Shown: piece after piece, positions 37,499-45,758 of the stretch
Layout: each line of letters opens with the position of its first letter
Position numbering within the stretch: position 1 is the first letter of the stretch
NCBI RefSeq assembly: GCF_035825295.1
Contig: NZ_JAYMGI010000002.1
Location: 8,437,501 to 8,501,500, forward strand
DNA from: Actinacidiphila sp. DG2A-62
GTDB lineage: Bacteria > Actinomycetota > Actinomycetes > Streptomycetales > Streptomycetaceae
Direction of reading: 5' to 3'
Length of the DNA stretch: 64,000 nt
Notes under the pieces: generated by a model
Databases searched by the model: none
Seen by the model: the letters and a program-made list of their open reading frames with translations, nothing else
What the model was told of the DNA's origin: nothing
Translations under genes and position numbers: made by a program

Positions 37499-38572
37499 TC
37501 ACGCCTGCGGCCCGGCCGCCTCCGCCGCGGCCGGCGCACCGTCCCGCGCACCGTCCTGTGCCCGGTCCCGGGCCGCGCCCTGCGTCCTGTCCCGCGCTCC
37601 GTCCCGCACCGCGACCCGCTCTCCGTCCCGGGCCGCGCCCCGCTGCCCCTCCTGGGACTCCGGCCGCGCTCCGTCCTGGGCGCAGGACGCCGCCGCCAGC
37701 TCGGCGAAGTCCTCGATCAGCGGCGTGTCCTCCCGGTCGGCGGACCAGGCAAGACAGACCTGGGCGGGGGCGATGTCGTCGACCGGGACGTGGCAGACGT
37801 CGGGGCCGGCGTAGTGGGCGGCGGCCGACAGCGGCGCGACGACCACGCCGCGCAGCGCCGCCACGTACTGGAGCTTCTCCTCCATGGTGCGCACCGTCGG
37901 CGCGGCGGGCGGTCCGCCGTCCTCGGGACGCGGCCGGCCGGGCAGGTCGCGCCACTCGGGCACCGCGTCGGGGTCCTGCAGCAGCCGCTCCGCCGCCAGG
38001 TCGGCGATGCCGAGCGACGCCCGGCTGGCCAGCCGGTGGGAGCGGGGCAGGATCGCGACCCGCGGCTCGGTGAACAGCGGGCGCAGCCGCAGCCCGGCCC
38101 GCTCCACCGGCATCCGCACGAAGCTGACGTCGGCCCGCCCGTCGCGCACCACCAGCGCCTGGTCGTCCCAGTACGTGCGCACCAGCTCCACCCGCAGGTC
38201 CGGCCGGCGCGCGAGCAGCGCCCGCACCGGCGCGGTGACGCTGACGCCCGGCATGAACGCCACCGTGAACGTCCCGTCGCCGTCCGCGGCCTGCCGCACC
38301 CGCCGGTGCACGCCCTCCGCCGCGGCCAGCAGGCCGGGCGCGTCGGCCAGCAGCTGGCGCCCGGCCGCGGTGAGCGCGGTGGACCGCCGGTCGCGGTCGA
38401 ACAGCCGCACCCGCAGCTCGTCCTCCAGCGCGCGGATCTGCCGGGACAGCGCCGGCTGCGCGAGGTGCAGCCGTTCCGCGGCCCGCCCGAAGTGCAGTTC
38501 CTGCGCCACCGCCACGAAGTGGCGCAGCTTGCGCAGGTCCACGTCGGCGGGCACGGCGTCCTCCTCGGGCAT
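37499..38572 (-). CDS. LysR-family transcriptional regulator with repeat-rich C-terminal tail
   Basis: Regulator of 357 residues. The N-terminal winged HTH is typical (LRKLRHFVAVAQELHFGRAA, then LAQPALSRQIRALEDEL). The ligand domain follows (FTVAFMPGVSVTAPVRALL; LPRSHRLASR). The last ~60 residues are an unusual tail of repeated Arg-Asp-Gly-Ala-like units (AARDGERVAVRDGARDRTQG), encoded by repeated GTCCCG(C)-type DNA at about 37540-37680. ATG at 38572; an upstream start would add a basic, low-complexity leader. It may control the convergent SDR gene, but LysR targets are usually divergent, so this is unsure. Confidence 0.88.
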   Translation of the reverse strand: MPEEDAVPADVDLRKLRHFVAVAQELHFGRAAERLHLAQPALSRQIRALEDELRVRLFDRDRRSTALTAAGRQLLADAPGLLAAAEGVHRRVRQAADGDGTFTVAFMPGVSVTAPVRALLARRPDLRVELVRTYWDDQALVVRDGRADVSFVRMPVERAGLRLRPLFTEPRVAILPRSHRLASRASLGIADLAAERLLQDPDAVPEWRDLPGRPRPEDGGPPAAPTVRTMEEKLQYVAALRGVVVAPLSAAAHYAGPDVCHVPVDDIAPAQVCLAWSADREDTPLIEDFAELAAASCAQDGARPESQEGQRGAARDGERVAVRDGARDRTQGAARDRAQDGARDGAPAAAEAAGPQA

Positions 38573-38713
38573 CAGGTCGCGACCGGCGCCGGGGCGGTCG
38601 CGGTCATGGTCCCTCCGGCGGCGGTTTCGGGCCGGCCCGGCTCCCCGCCGGTCCGGCGCGGTCTCCACGGTAGCGCCCGTGGGCGACCGGCCGCGCCCGC
38701 GGACCGGCGGCGG

Positions 38714-39124
38714 TCACACCCGCCGCGCCTCCACGCCCAGGCCGAGCGCGCGCACCACCGCCTGGACGTTCTCGTACGACTCGTGGTCGGGCAGCGCGGC
38801 CACCCGCTCCAGCAGGTCGTCGGGGGCCTGGTGGCGGTGGAGGGCGCCGAGGAGCGCCGAGCGGCGGGCCGGGAAGAGCCCGCGCTCCAGGTGCCGGGCC
38901 AGGGCGCTGCGCAGCGCCACGTCCTGCGGGGTCATCCCGGGCGGCGCGGAGCCCTCCGGGACGGCGGCGCTGAACTCGGCGACCGGCTGGTCCTCGCCCG
39001 AGGGCTGCGGCTCGAAGTCCTCCTCGACCCGCACGGCGCGCCCCGCCTTCAGCTCGCCCTGGATCTCCCTCTTCAGCTCGTCGTCGCGGACCGAGCCGGT
39101 CTTGTTGCTTCCCTGGTCTGCCAT
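38714..39124 (-). CDS. DUF2795 domain protein
   Basis: A 136-residue soluble protein of a type common in streptomycetes. The charged N-terminal half (DELKREIQGELKAGRAVRVE) is followed by a DUF2795-like helical domain (LARHLERGLFPARRSALLGA ... YENVQAVVRALG). No enzyme motif. ATG at 39124 with GGGAGGT upstream; the open frame further upstream has no ribosome site. Function unknown. Confidence 0.78.
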   Translation of the reverse strand: MADQGSNKTGSVRDDELKREIQGELKAGRAVRVEEDFEPQPSGEDQPVAEFSAAVPEGSAPPGMTPQDVALRSALARHLERGLFPARRSALLGALHRHQAPDDLLERVAALPDHESYENVQAVVRALGLGVEARRV

Positions 39125-39308
39125 AGGGCTGTGACCTCCCTGGTCGTACCGGTGGTGCGTCGTGCTCTGCCGACCGGTGGGGCCGCCGCGGCGGGCGGGG
39201 CCCGCCGCCGCCCCTTCCGGTCCGGGACGCGTACCCGAGCAGAACGGCGTGAAACGGGCGCGGGCGGACCGCGTGTTTCGGCAGCGCCCGGTGGGCAGAC
39301 GCAACCCC

Positions 39309-39626
39309 ATGAGCACCTACGTCGTCACCGTGCCCGGCACCTTCCTCACCCCCAGGACCGACGCGGAGCGCGCGGCCCTGGTGCGGGCGCTGCGTCCGGT
39401 CGATCCGCAGGGCACCGACTTCGGCGAGGCGGAGGACCTGGACATCCTTTCCGTCTATCCGGGCACGCCCGCCTTCAGCCTGCGGCTGGAGGTCGCGGCC
39501 GAGAACGCGCCCGCCGCCGAGGCGCGGGCCAGCCAGATCGCGCAGCAGGCACTGGCCGCGGCCGGCATCGAGCCGGAGAGCGCGCCGCTCGGCCAGCCGG
39601 CGATCACCGGTCTCGCCGGGGACTGA
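39309..39626 (+). CDS. Conserved hypothetical protein, 105 aa
   Basis: Small soluble protein starting MSTYVVTVPGTFLTPRTDAE, with alternating strands and a helical Ala-rich C terminus (ARASQIAQQALAAAGIE). I do not recognise a named domain; it resembles short streptomycete proteins of unknown function. ATG at 39309; upstream sequence lacks a strong ribosome site. It diverges from the DUF2795 gene, and a strong terminator follows. Confidence 0.65.
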   Translation: MSTYVVTVPGTFLTPRTDAERAALVRALRPVDPQGTDFGEAEDLDILSVYPGTPAFSLRLEVAAENAPAAEARASQIAQQALAAAGIEPESAPLGQPAITGLAGD

Positions 39627-39751
39627 CCCGCCGGGCTCCGCCGGGCGCGCGGGGTCCCGGCCCGCGACCGCGCGCGGCGCCGCACGACCGCGCGCCGCGC
39701 GCCCGGGCCGGAGTCGGGGTCCGGCCGGGCGCGTCGGAGGGAGTGCGCCGT

Positions 39752-39796
39752 GTGCGCGTGGCGCGTGCCCGCTCGGCGGACACGCGCCACGCGCAC
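39752..39796. terminator. 16-bp perfect hairpin, bidirectional terminator
   Basis: GTGCGCGTGGCGCGTG and its exact complement flank a 13-nt loop in the gap between the convergent small gene and the G1 peptidase gene, ending 19 nt before the peptidase stop. Confidence 0.8.
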
Positions 39797-39814
39797 GGCC
39801 CGGCGCGGCGGACC

Positions 39815-40573
39815 CTAGCTGTGATTCCAGGTCACGCTGAAGTTCCCGCCGCCGGACAGCGCCGACGTGGTGGCCTTCGTGGTGCTGCCGGACGCCATGT
39901 TGATCCGGTCCGGGCTGAAGTTGCCTATCGGCTGGCCGTTCGCCGTGGAGTTGGTGAACGACGCGGTGCCGAAGTTCGACAGCGGCAGCACGCCGGTGGA
40001 GCTCGACGGCGCCTCGGCGATGACCTCCGCCGAGTACTTCTTGGCCGTGCTGGACGACTTCGTCGTGGTCTTCGTCCAGCCCCTGGTGACATCGGTGAGG
40101 GTGAGCGTGAAGGTGCTGCCGCTGACCGACACCGTCGAGGTGAAGTGGTCGCCGGGGGAGACGGTGTTGCTGTAGTTCACCGGGTAGGCCGGGTACATCT
40201 CGTACCACGACGAGTAGTACGCCCGGCCGCCCGAGCAGTCGGCCTCGGTGCCGGTCTGCTCCACCGAGTTGCTGCCGTCGCCGTCGATGCCGATCCAGAA
40301 CGACGAGTAGGTGGTGGCGCTGCCGCAGCTCACCGCCGGCTGCACCCAACTCGCCGAGACGCTGGTGAAGGTGGAGCCCGTGGCCGCGTAGCCGGCCCAG
40401 TTGCCGCTGGTGCTGTGCTGGATCAGGCCGCCGGGGCCGATCAGGTGGTGGGAGGCCACCGGCGTGTTGAGGACCGGCGCGGCCGTGGCGACCGCGACGG
40501 GCGCGGTGGCCAGGGTGGACAGGACCGCGGCCGCTACTGCGGACGCGGCGGTGAAGCGCTTGGTTGCCGACAT
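39815..40573 (-). CDS. Secreted G1-family glutamic endopeptidase (eqolisin-like)
   Basis: Exported acid protease of 252 residues. A signal peptide (TAASAVAAAVLSTLATAPVA) precedes the peptidase G1 (PF01828) beta-sandwich, recognised by SGNWAGYAATG, FWIGIDGDGSNSVEQTGTEAD (catalytic Gln) and YSAEVIAEAPSS (catalytic Glu). Unlike most protein in the window it is Ser/Thr rich, as usual for extracellular beta-sandwiches. Fungal members work at low pH; bacterial ones are less studied. ATG at 40573 with GAAGGAG upstream. An inverted repeat at 40652-40671 may be its operator. Confidence 0.9.
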   Translation of the reverse strand: MSATKRFTAASAVAAAVLSTLATAPVAVATAAPVLNTPVASHHLIGPGGLIQHSTSGNWAGYAATGSTFTSVSASWVQPAVSCGSATTYSSFWIGIDGDGSNSVEQTGTEADCSGGRAYYSSWYEMYPAYPVNYSNTVSPGDHFTSTVSVSGSTFTLTLTDVTRGWTKTTTKSSSTAKKYSAEVIAEAPSSSTGVLPLSNFGTASFTNSTANGQPIGNFSPDRINMASGSTTKATTSALSGGGNFSVTWNHS

Positions 40574-40651
40574 GCTGCTCCTTCTCGCGGGACTCGCGGT
40601 GCAGGTGCCTCGCGCGTGCACGGGTGGGAGTCGTGTGACGCGCGTTGCATG

Positions 40652-40671
40652 GTTGTCAGTGTGCAGACAAC
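40652..40671. promoter_or_regulatory. Inverted repeat upstream of G1 peptidase gene
   Basis: GTTGTC-N8-GACAAC, a perfect 6-bp inverted repeat, lies 79-98 bp upstream of the peptidase ATG in the only AT-richer part of the gap, where the promoter is expected. Operator role inferred. Confidence 0.4.
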
Positions 40672-40835
40672 ACTGGGAGTGGTGGCACCAGAGCAGCACC
40701 AACGATCGGCAAAGGTCGCGCCAAGTCCAGCGGGAACGCGGGCCGTTGCCGCCCCTTCGCGCCGGCCCGCGGACTCCGTCCGCGCGTCGGCCCCCGGCCG
40801 GTCCCGCGGGCCGGCGGCCGGTCCGTCCCGGCGCG

Positions 40836-41714
40836 TCAGCCGCGGGAGGGTCGCACCAACTCCGGCATGGCATCGCCGAGTTGGTCGCGCCACGCGGCCA
40901 TCGGCGGCAACTGCGCGCGTTCCCAGCCCCCGTGCCCCAGCACGCTGTACGCCGGCCGCGGCGCCGGCCGCGGGAAACGGTCGGAGGTCGTCGGCCGTAC
41001 CCGCCGCGGATCGAGTCCGGCCAGCTCGAACACCGCCCGCGCCAGCCCGAACCAGCTCACCTGCCCCGAGGCCGTGCCGTGGTAGATCCCGCCCGGCGCC
41101 CGGCCCGCGACCGCCGCCGACCCCAGCTCCGCCAGCCGCACCGCCAGCGCCCCCGACCAGGTCGGCTGCCCCACCTGGTCGTCCACCACCTCGACGGTCT
41201 CCCGCCGCCCCGCCAGCTCCAGCATCGTGGTGACGAAGTTGCGGCCGTGCGCGCCGTACAGCCACGCGGTGCGGACCACGAAGCCGCGCTCCGGCAGCAG
41301 GCCGAGCACCGCCCGCTCCCCGGCCAGCTTGCCGCGCCCGTACGCGTTGACCGGCCGGGTCGGCGCGTCCTCGGCGTACGGGCGCGACGCGTCGCCGGGG
41401 AAGACGTAGTCGGTCGACACCTGCAGCAGGACCGCGCCGTGCGCCGCGCACGCCCGCGCCAGCGTCCGCGGCCCCTCGCCGTTGACCCGGGCCGCTTCCT
41501 CCTCGCGCTCCTGCGCGCCGTCCACGTCCGTCCACGCCGCGGCGTTGACCACCACGTCGTGCCCGGCGACGGCGGCGTCCACCGCGGCCGGGTCCGTGAC
41601 GTCGAGGGCGGCGCGGTCGGCCGCGGTGACCCGCGCGCCGGCGGTCGCGCCGAGCACCCGCGCCAGGTCCCGGCCGAGCATCCCGCCCGCGCCGGTGACC
41701 AGCCAGCGGGTCAC
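40836..41714 (-). CDS. rfbD: dTDP-4-dehydrorhamnose reductase
   Basis: Last step of dTDP-L-rhamnose synthesis: NADPH reduction of dTDP-4-keto-L-rhamnose. 292 residues, RmlD_sub_bind family. Rossmann motif VTGAGGMLGRDLARVLG, VVNAAAWTDVDGAQ, catalytic YxxxK in AYGRGKLAGE, and TAWLYG. The GTG at 41714 overlaps the rfbB stop (GTGA), so rfbB and rfbD are coupled. Terminal gene of the short minus-strand rfbBD operon at the left border of the glycan locus. Confidence 0.94.
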   Translation of the reverse strand: MTRWLVTGAGGMLGRDLARVLGATAGARVTAADRAALDVTDPAAVDAAVAGHDVVVNAAAWTDVDGAQEREEEAARVNGEGPRTLARACAAHGAVLLQVSTDYVFPGDASRPYAEDAPTRPVNAYGRGKLAGERAVLGLLPERGFVVRTAWLYGAHGRNFVTTMLELAGRRETVEVVDDQVGQPTWSGALAVRLAELGSAAVAGRAPGGIYHGTASGQVSWFGLARAVFELAGLDPRRVRPTTSDRFPRPAPRPAYSVLGHGGWERAQLPPMAAWRDQLGDAMPELVRPSRG

Positions 41715-42700
41715 CGCGGCAGCTCCGCCTTGGCCTTCAGCGGCTCCCACCAGTCGCGGTGGTCGCGGTACCACGCCACGGTGTCGGCCAGCCCCTCGTC
41801 GATCCCGACCAGCGGCTCGTAGCCCAGCTCGTCGCGGATCTTCCCGATGTCCAGCGAGTAGCGCAGGTCGTGCCCCTTGCGGTCGGGCACCTGCTCGACG
41901 CGGTCCCAGTCCGCCCCGCAGGCCCGCAGCAGCCGCCCGGTCAGCTCGCGGTTGGTCAGCTCGGTGCCGCCGCCCACGTGGTACACCTCGCCCGCCCGGC
42001 CCCGGTGCAGCACCAGGTCGACGCCCCGGCAGTGGTCGGAGACGTGCAGCCAGTCGCGCACGTTGCGCCCGTCGCCGTACAGCGGCACCTTCCGGCCGTC
42101 CAGCAGGTTGGTGACGAACAGCGGGATCATCTTCTCCGGGAAGTGGTACCGCCCGTAGTTGTTGGAGCAGCGGGTGACCGTCACGTCCATGCCGTGGGTG
42201 CGGTGGTAGGCCAGCACCATCAGGTCGGAGGCGGCCTTCGACGCCGCGTAGGGGGAGTTCGGGGCCAGCGGCGAGCGCTCGGTCCACGACCCCCGGGCGA
42301 TCGACCCGTACACCTCGTCGGTCGACACGTGCGCGAAGCGGCCCACCCGGTGCCGCCGCGCGGCGTCCAGCAGCACCTGGGTGCCCAGCACGTTGGTGGT
42401 CACGAACGGCGAGGCGTCCACGATCGAGCGGTCCACGTGCGACTCGGCCGCGAAGTGCACCACCGCGTCCTGCCCGGCCATCACCTCGTCCACCACCGAG
42501 CGGTCGCGGATGTCACCGTGCACGAACACGTAGTCCGCGCGGCCGGCCACCGGGGCGAGGTTCGCCTCGTTGCCGGAGTAGGTGAGGTTGTCCAGGACGG
42601 TGATCCGGGCGCCAGGGCCCGAGGGCAGCGCGCCGCCGAGGGCGGCCCGCACGAACTGCGATCCGATGAAGCCGGCCCCGCCGGTGACGAGTATGCGCAT
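41711..42700 (-). CDS. rfbB: dTDP-glucose 4,6-dehydratase
   Basis: Converts dTDP-glucose to dTDP-4-keto-6-deoxyglucose with bound NAD+, second step of the rhamnose pathway. 329 residues, extended SDR. Motifs: VTGGAGFIGSQFVRA, FAAESHVDRSI, STDEVYGS, catalytic Tyr-Lys in PYAASKAASD, RCSNNYGRYHFPEKMIP, and YGDGRNVRDWLHVSDHC. ATG at 42700, 80 bp from the divergent rfbA; the shared gap must hold both promoters. Confidence 0.96.
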   Translation of the reverse strand: MRILVTGGAGFIGSQFVRAALGGALPSGPGARITVLDNLTYSGNEANLAPVAGRADYVFVHGDIRDRSVVDEVMAGQDAVVHFAAESHVDRSIVDASPFVTTNVLGTQVLLDAARRHRVGRFAHVSTDEVYGSIARGSWTERSPLAPNSPYAASKAASDLMVLAYHRTHGMDVTVTRCSNNYGRYHFPEKMIPLFVTNLLDGRKVPLYGDGRNVRDWLHVSDHCRGVDLVLHRGRAGEVYHVGGGTELTNRELTGRLLRACGADWDRVEQVPDRKGHDLRYSLDIGKIRDELGYEPLVGIDEGLADTVAWYRDHRDWWEPLKAKAELPR

Positions 42701-42780
42701 GGCACCGCCATGCTAGGCCAGGCGCCTGCCGCCGGCCGGGGAATGCGGATTTCCGCGGTCCAACACGGTGAAAGGCCCCG

Positions 42781-43706
42781 ATGGCTACCATCACCGGCAT
42801 GCGCGGAATAGTGCTCGCCGGCGGCACCGGCTCCCGTCTGTGGCCGATCACCATGGCCGTGTCCAAGCAGCTCATGCCGGTCTTCGACAAGCCGATGATC
42901 TACTACCCGCTGACCACCCTGGTCAGCGCCGGGGTCCGGGACATCCTGGTCATCACCACGCCGCAGGACCGGCCGCAGTTCGAGCGGCTGCTCGGCGACG
43001 GCTCCCGGCTCGGGCTCCGGCTGTCCTTCGCCGTGCAGGAGCGGCCCGCCGGGATCGCCGAGGCCTTCCTGATCGGCGAGGAGTTCATCGGCGGCGAACC
43101 GGTCGCGCTGATCCTCGGCGACAACATCTTCCACGGCGCCGACCTGGGCCGTCAGCTGCGCGCCTCCGGCGAGCCCAAGGGCGGCGTCGTCTTCGCGCAC
43201 GCCGTCGCCAACCCCGGCGACTACGGCGTGGTGGAGTTCGACGAGCAGGGCCGCGCGCTGTCCATCGAGGAGAAGCCGGCCCGCCCCGCTCCCGCTACGC
43301 CGTGCCCGGCCTGTACTTCTACGACGCGGGCGTCGTCGAGGTGGCCCGGCGGCTCACCCCCAGCGCCCGCGGCGAGCTGGAGATCTCCCACGTCAACCAG
43401 CACTACCTGGAACGCGGCCTGCTCACCGTGCGGGTGCTGGACCGCGGCACGGTCTGGCTGGACACCGGCACCTTCCAGTCCCTCGTCCAGGCGTCGGAGT
43501 ACGTCCGCGTGGTGGAGGAGCGGCAGGGCTTCAAGATCGGCTGCATCGAGGAGGCGGCCTGGCTGGCCGGCTTCATCGACGACGCCCGGCTGCGCGAACT
43601 CGCCGAGCCGCTGCGGAAGAGCGGCTACGGCGAGTACCTGCTCGACCTGCCGCGGCACCGCGGCTCCGACACCGGCTTCGGCCACCGCACCGGCCGCTGG
43701 ATCTGA
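42781..43706 (+). CDS. rfbA: Glucose-1-phosphate thymidylyltransferase (frameshifted)
   Basis: First step of dTDP-L-rhamnose synthesis, joining glucose 1-phosphate and dTTP. About 308 residues if one base is restored. N-terminal nucleotidyltransferase motif GIVLAGGTGSRLWPITMAVS, FDKPMIYYPL, and LILGDNIFHG in frame one. The frame fails after SIEEKPARP; the canonical RSRYAVPGLYFYDAGVVEVA continues in the next frame to the stop at 43706. The break falls at CGCCCCGCTCC (43284-43287), exactly as if one C of CCCCC were lost. Start ATG 42781 with AAAGG upstream; ATG 42799 is the alternative. A sequence error is likely, since rfbBCD are intact. Confidence 0.9.
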
Positions 43707-43784
43707 GGCGGGCCCCGCCGGGAGGTCCGGCGCCGGGCCCTGCCCCGGATCCGGCGGCCGGCCCCGGACGGCCCGGCGGCCGGC

Positions 43785-44378
43785 CTATCCGGCCGCCGCC
43801 GCGTACTGCGCCAGGCACGCTTCGTACGACGGCAGCATGCCCTTGGCCAGCGCCTCGGCGAGCGTCGGCGCCTGCGCGTCCTTCGCCGACAGCAGCGGCT
43901 CGATCCCCTCGGGCCAGGCGATGCCCAGCTCCGGGTCGAGCGGGTCGACGCCGTGCTCGCGGGCCGGCGCGTACTCCTGCGAGCACAGGTACATCACGGT
44001 CGCGTCGTCGGTCAGCGCCATGAACGCGTGGCCCAGCCCCTCGGAGACGAACAGCGCCGCGCGCCCGTCCGCGTCCAGCCGCAGCCCCTCCCACGCGCCG
44101 AAGGTCGGCGACCCCACACGCAGGTCCACCACGACGTCCAGCACCGCGCCGCGTACACAGGTGACGTACTTCGCCTGGCCCGGCGGTACGTCGGCGTAGT
44201 GGACGCCGCGCAGCGATCCGCGTACGGACGTGGAGGCGTTCGCCTGGACCGGTCGCAGCGTGCGGCCGGTCGCCGCGGCGAGCGCGCCCTCCTTGAACCA
44301 CTCGTGGAAGTCCCCCCTGGGATCGCTGAACACCCGCGGCTCATGCAGCCACGCCCCCGGAATCCCCAGCTCACGCAC
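43785..44378 (-). CDS. rfbC: dTDP-4-dehydrorhamnose 3,5-epimerase
   Basis: Third rhamnose-pathway enzyme, a cupin of 197 residues. Motifs: VFSDPRGDFHEWFKEG, NASTSVRGSLRGVHYADVPP (catalytic His), KYVTCVRGAVLDVVVDLR, SEGLGHAFMAL, and YAPAREHGVDPLDPELGI. The GTG at 44378 lies 11 nt after GGAGG; a GTG three codons upstream (44387) is too close to that site. The rfbA gene ends 78 bp away in convergent orientation, so the four rhamnose genes are split over three transcripts. Confidence 0.94.
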   Translation of the reverse strand: MRELGIPGAWLHEPRVFSDPRGDFHEWFKEGALAAATGRTLRPVQANASTSVRGSLRGVHYADVPPGQAKYVTCVRGAVLDVVVDLRVGSPTFGAWEGLRLDADGRAALFVSEGLGHAFMALTDDATVMYLCSQEYAPAREHGVDPLDPELGIAWPEGIEPLLSAKDAQAPTLAEALAKGMLPSYEACLAQYAAAAG

Positions 44379-44623
44379 CTCGACCACGCCCTCCGCTCGG
44401 TCCCCTGGCCACCGGCCCCTTCCGGCGGCGACCCATTGTGACCCGCGGGCCCGTCCCGGCGGGCGGGCAGGCGCGGGTCCGTCGCGCCGCGCCCCGGCGC
44501 GCACCTATGCTCCGTGCGACAGGCGGGACCTGCCGGGGGGAGTCCGGCGGCGTCCCGGGGGAGCCTGGCGGTGTCGGGGACGTGCGGGGACGTCCGAGTG
44601 CGTCCCCTGGGGAGGGTCGGCGC

Positions 44624-45223
44624 GTGACGGTCAGGATTCAGCCCACCGCGCAGGTGGACGCGGGCGCGGAGCTGGGCGAGGGGACGACGGTCTGGGAACT
44701 GGCCCAGATCCGGGAGCGGGCGCGGCTCGGCCGCGGCTGCAACGTGGGGCGCGGCGTCTACGTCGGCCCCGGCGTGCGCATCGGCGACCACGTCAAACTC
44801 CAGAACCACGCGCTGGTCTACGAGCCGGCCGAACTCGCCGACGGGGTGTTCGTCGGCCCGGCCGCGGTGCTCACCAACGACTACTTCCCGCGCGCCGTCG
44901 ACCCCGACGGCCGCCCCAAGCGCGCCGGCGACTGGGAGCCGGTCGCGGTGCGCGTCGCCGAGGGCGCCTCGCTCGGCGCCCGCTCGGTGTGCGTGGCGCC
45001 GGTGCGCGTCGGCCGCTGGGCGATGGTCGCCGCTGGCGCGGTGGTCACCCGCGACGTGCCGGACTTCGCCCTGGTGGCGGGGGTGCCCGCGCGGCGGATC
45101 GGCTGGGTCGGCAGGTCCGGCGAACGCCTGGCGGAACGGCCCGACGAGCCGGGCGTCTGGAGCTGCCCCGCCTCCGGCGAGCTGTACGACGAGAAGGACG
45201 GCACGCTCTTCGAGCGCCGCTGA
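44624..45223 (+). CDS. Hexapeptide-repeat N-acetyltransferase (WbpD/WlbB-like)
   Basis: Left-handed beta-helix acyltransferase of 199 residues with repeated hexapeptides (VGRGVYVGPGVRIGDHV, VAEGASLGARSVCVAPVRVG). TNDYFPRAVDPDGRPK and the start VRIQPTAQVDAGAELGEGTT fit the WbpD/WlbB family that N-acetylates UDP-2-acetamido-3-amino sugars. If so, the polymer may contain a 2,3-diacetamido sugar; the partner aminotransferase and oxidase are not in view, so acylation of another amino sugar is possible. The C-terminal ~35 residues are an added tail. GTG at 44624 with GGGGAGGG upstream. Divergent from rfbC. Confidence 0.84.
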   Translation: MTVRIQPTAQVDAGAELGEGTTVWELAQIRERARLGRGCNVGRGVYVGPGVRIGDHVKLQNHALVYEPAELADGVFVGPAAVLTNDYFPRAVDPDGRPKRAGDWEPVAVRVAEGASLGARSVCVAPVRVGRWAMVAAGAVVTRDVPDFALVAGVPARRIGWVGRSGERLAERPDEPGVWSCPASGELYDEKDGTLFERR

Positions 45224-45758
45224 CTCCCGCGCGGCCCCGGTCCCAGCCGGCCCGACCGCACCGCGGACCCCGGCCGGGCCCCGCCCGTCCCGTCCGGTCG
45301 CCTCGCGCCGACCGGAGCGCGCCCGCGGCCCCCTCCAGAGCCGCCGCGACGCCGGTACGGCGGCCCGAGGAGCGCCGCCGGAGCGTGCGGGAACGGCGGA
45401 AACGGAACCCGGTGTGAACAGACGGCGGCAGGTTTCCGCAAAACATGAAACGGCGTACATCCGCAGGCATATCGTGTTCTCCACGCTGCGTGCCGGAACG
45501 GGCGATCGGTCCGCTCCGGCGGGGGTGGGGAGACATCGGCGGCGCGCCGAGCGTCCGGGACTGGGCCCGGACCGGCCGCGCGGCCGCGAGCAGGTGACCA
45601 GGGGGGCTGGTGTGCACGATCCAGCAGGACCGGGCGCGCCGACGGCGCACCACGACACGGGTGTTCCGCGCCCGGGACCGGCACGGCCGGCGTGCCGTGC
45701 CTCCGGCGGCTGAAGCGCACCGCGGACATAGCTTGCCCATGATCATTGTGAGGGGACG
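45224..45758. other. Long intergenic region ahead of the wec-type operon
   Basis: No convincing gene in 535 bp. The stretch 45430-45480 is AT-richer and contains TTTCCG (45433-45438), 17 nt, TACATC (45456-45461), a weak promoter candidate that would give a ~290-nt leader for the downstream operon. The last 40 bp before the ATG at 45759 have CATGATCAT and the ribosome site GAGGGGAC. A spare open frame at 45414-45713 has Pro/Arg-rich shadow composition and was not called. Confidence 0.5.

Noticed and set aside
45414..45713. Plus-strand open frame of 99 codons before the wec-type operon
   Set aside because: No ribosome site, Pro/Arg/Gly shadow composition, and no recognisable domain.
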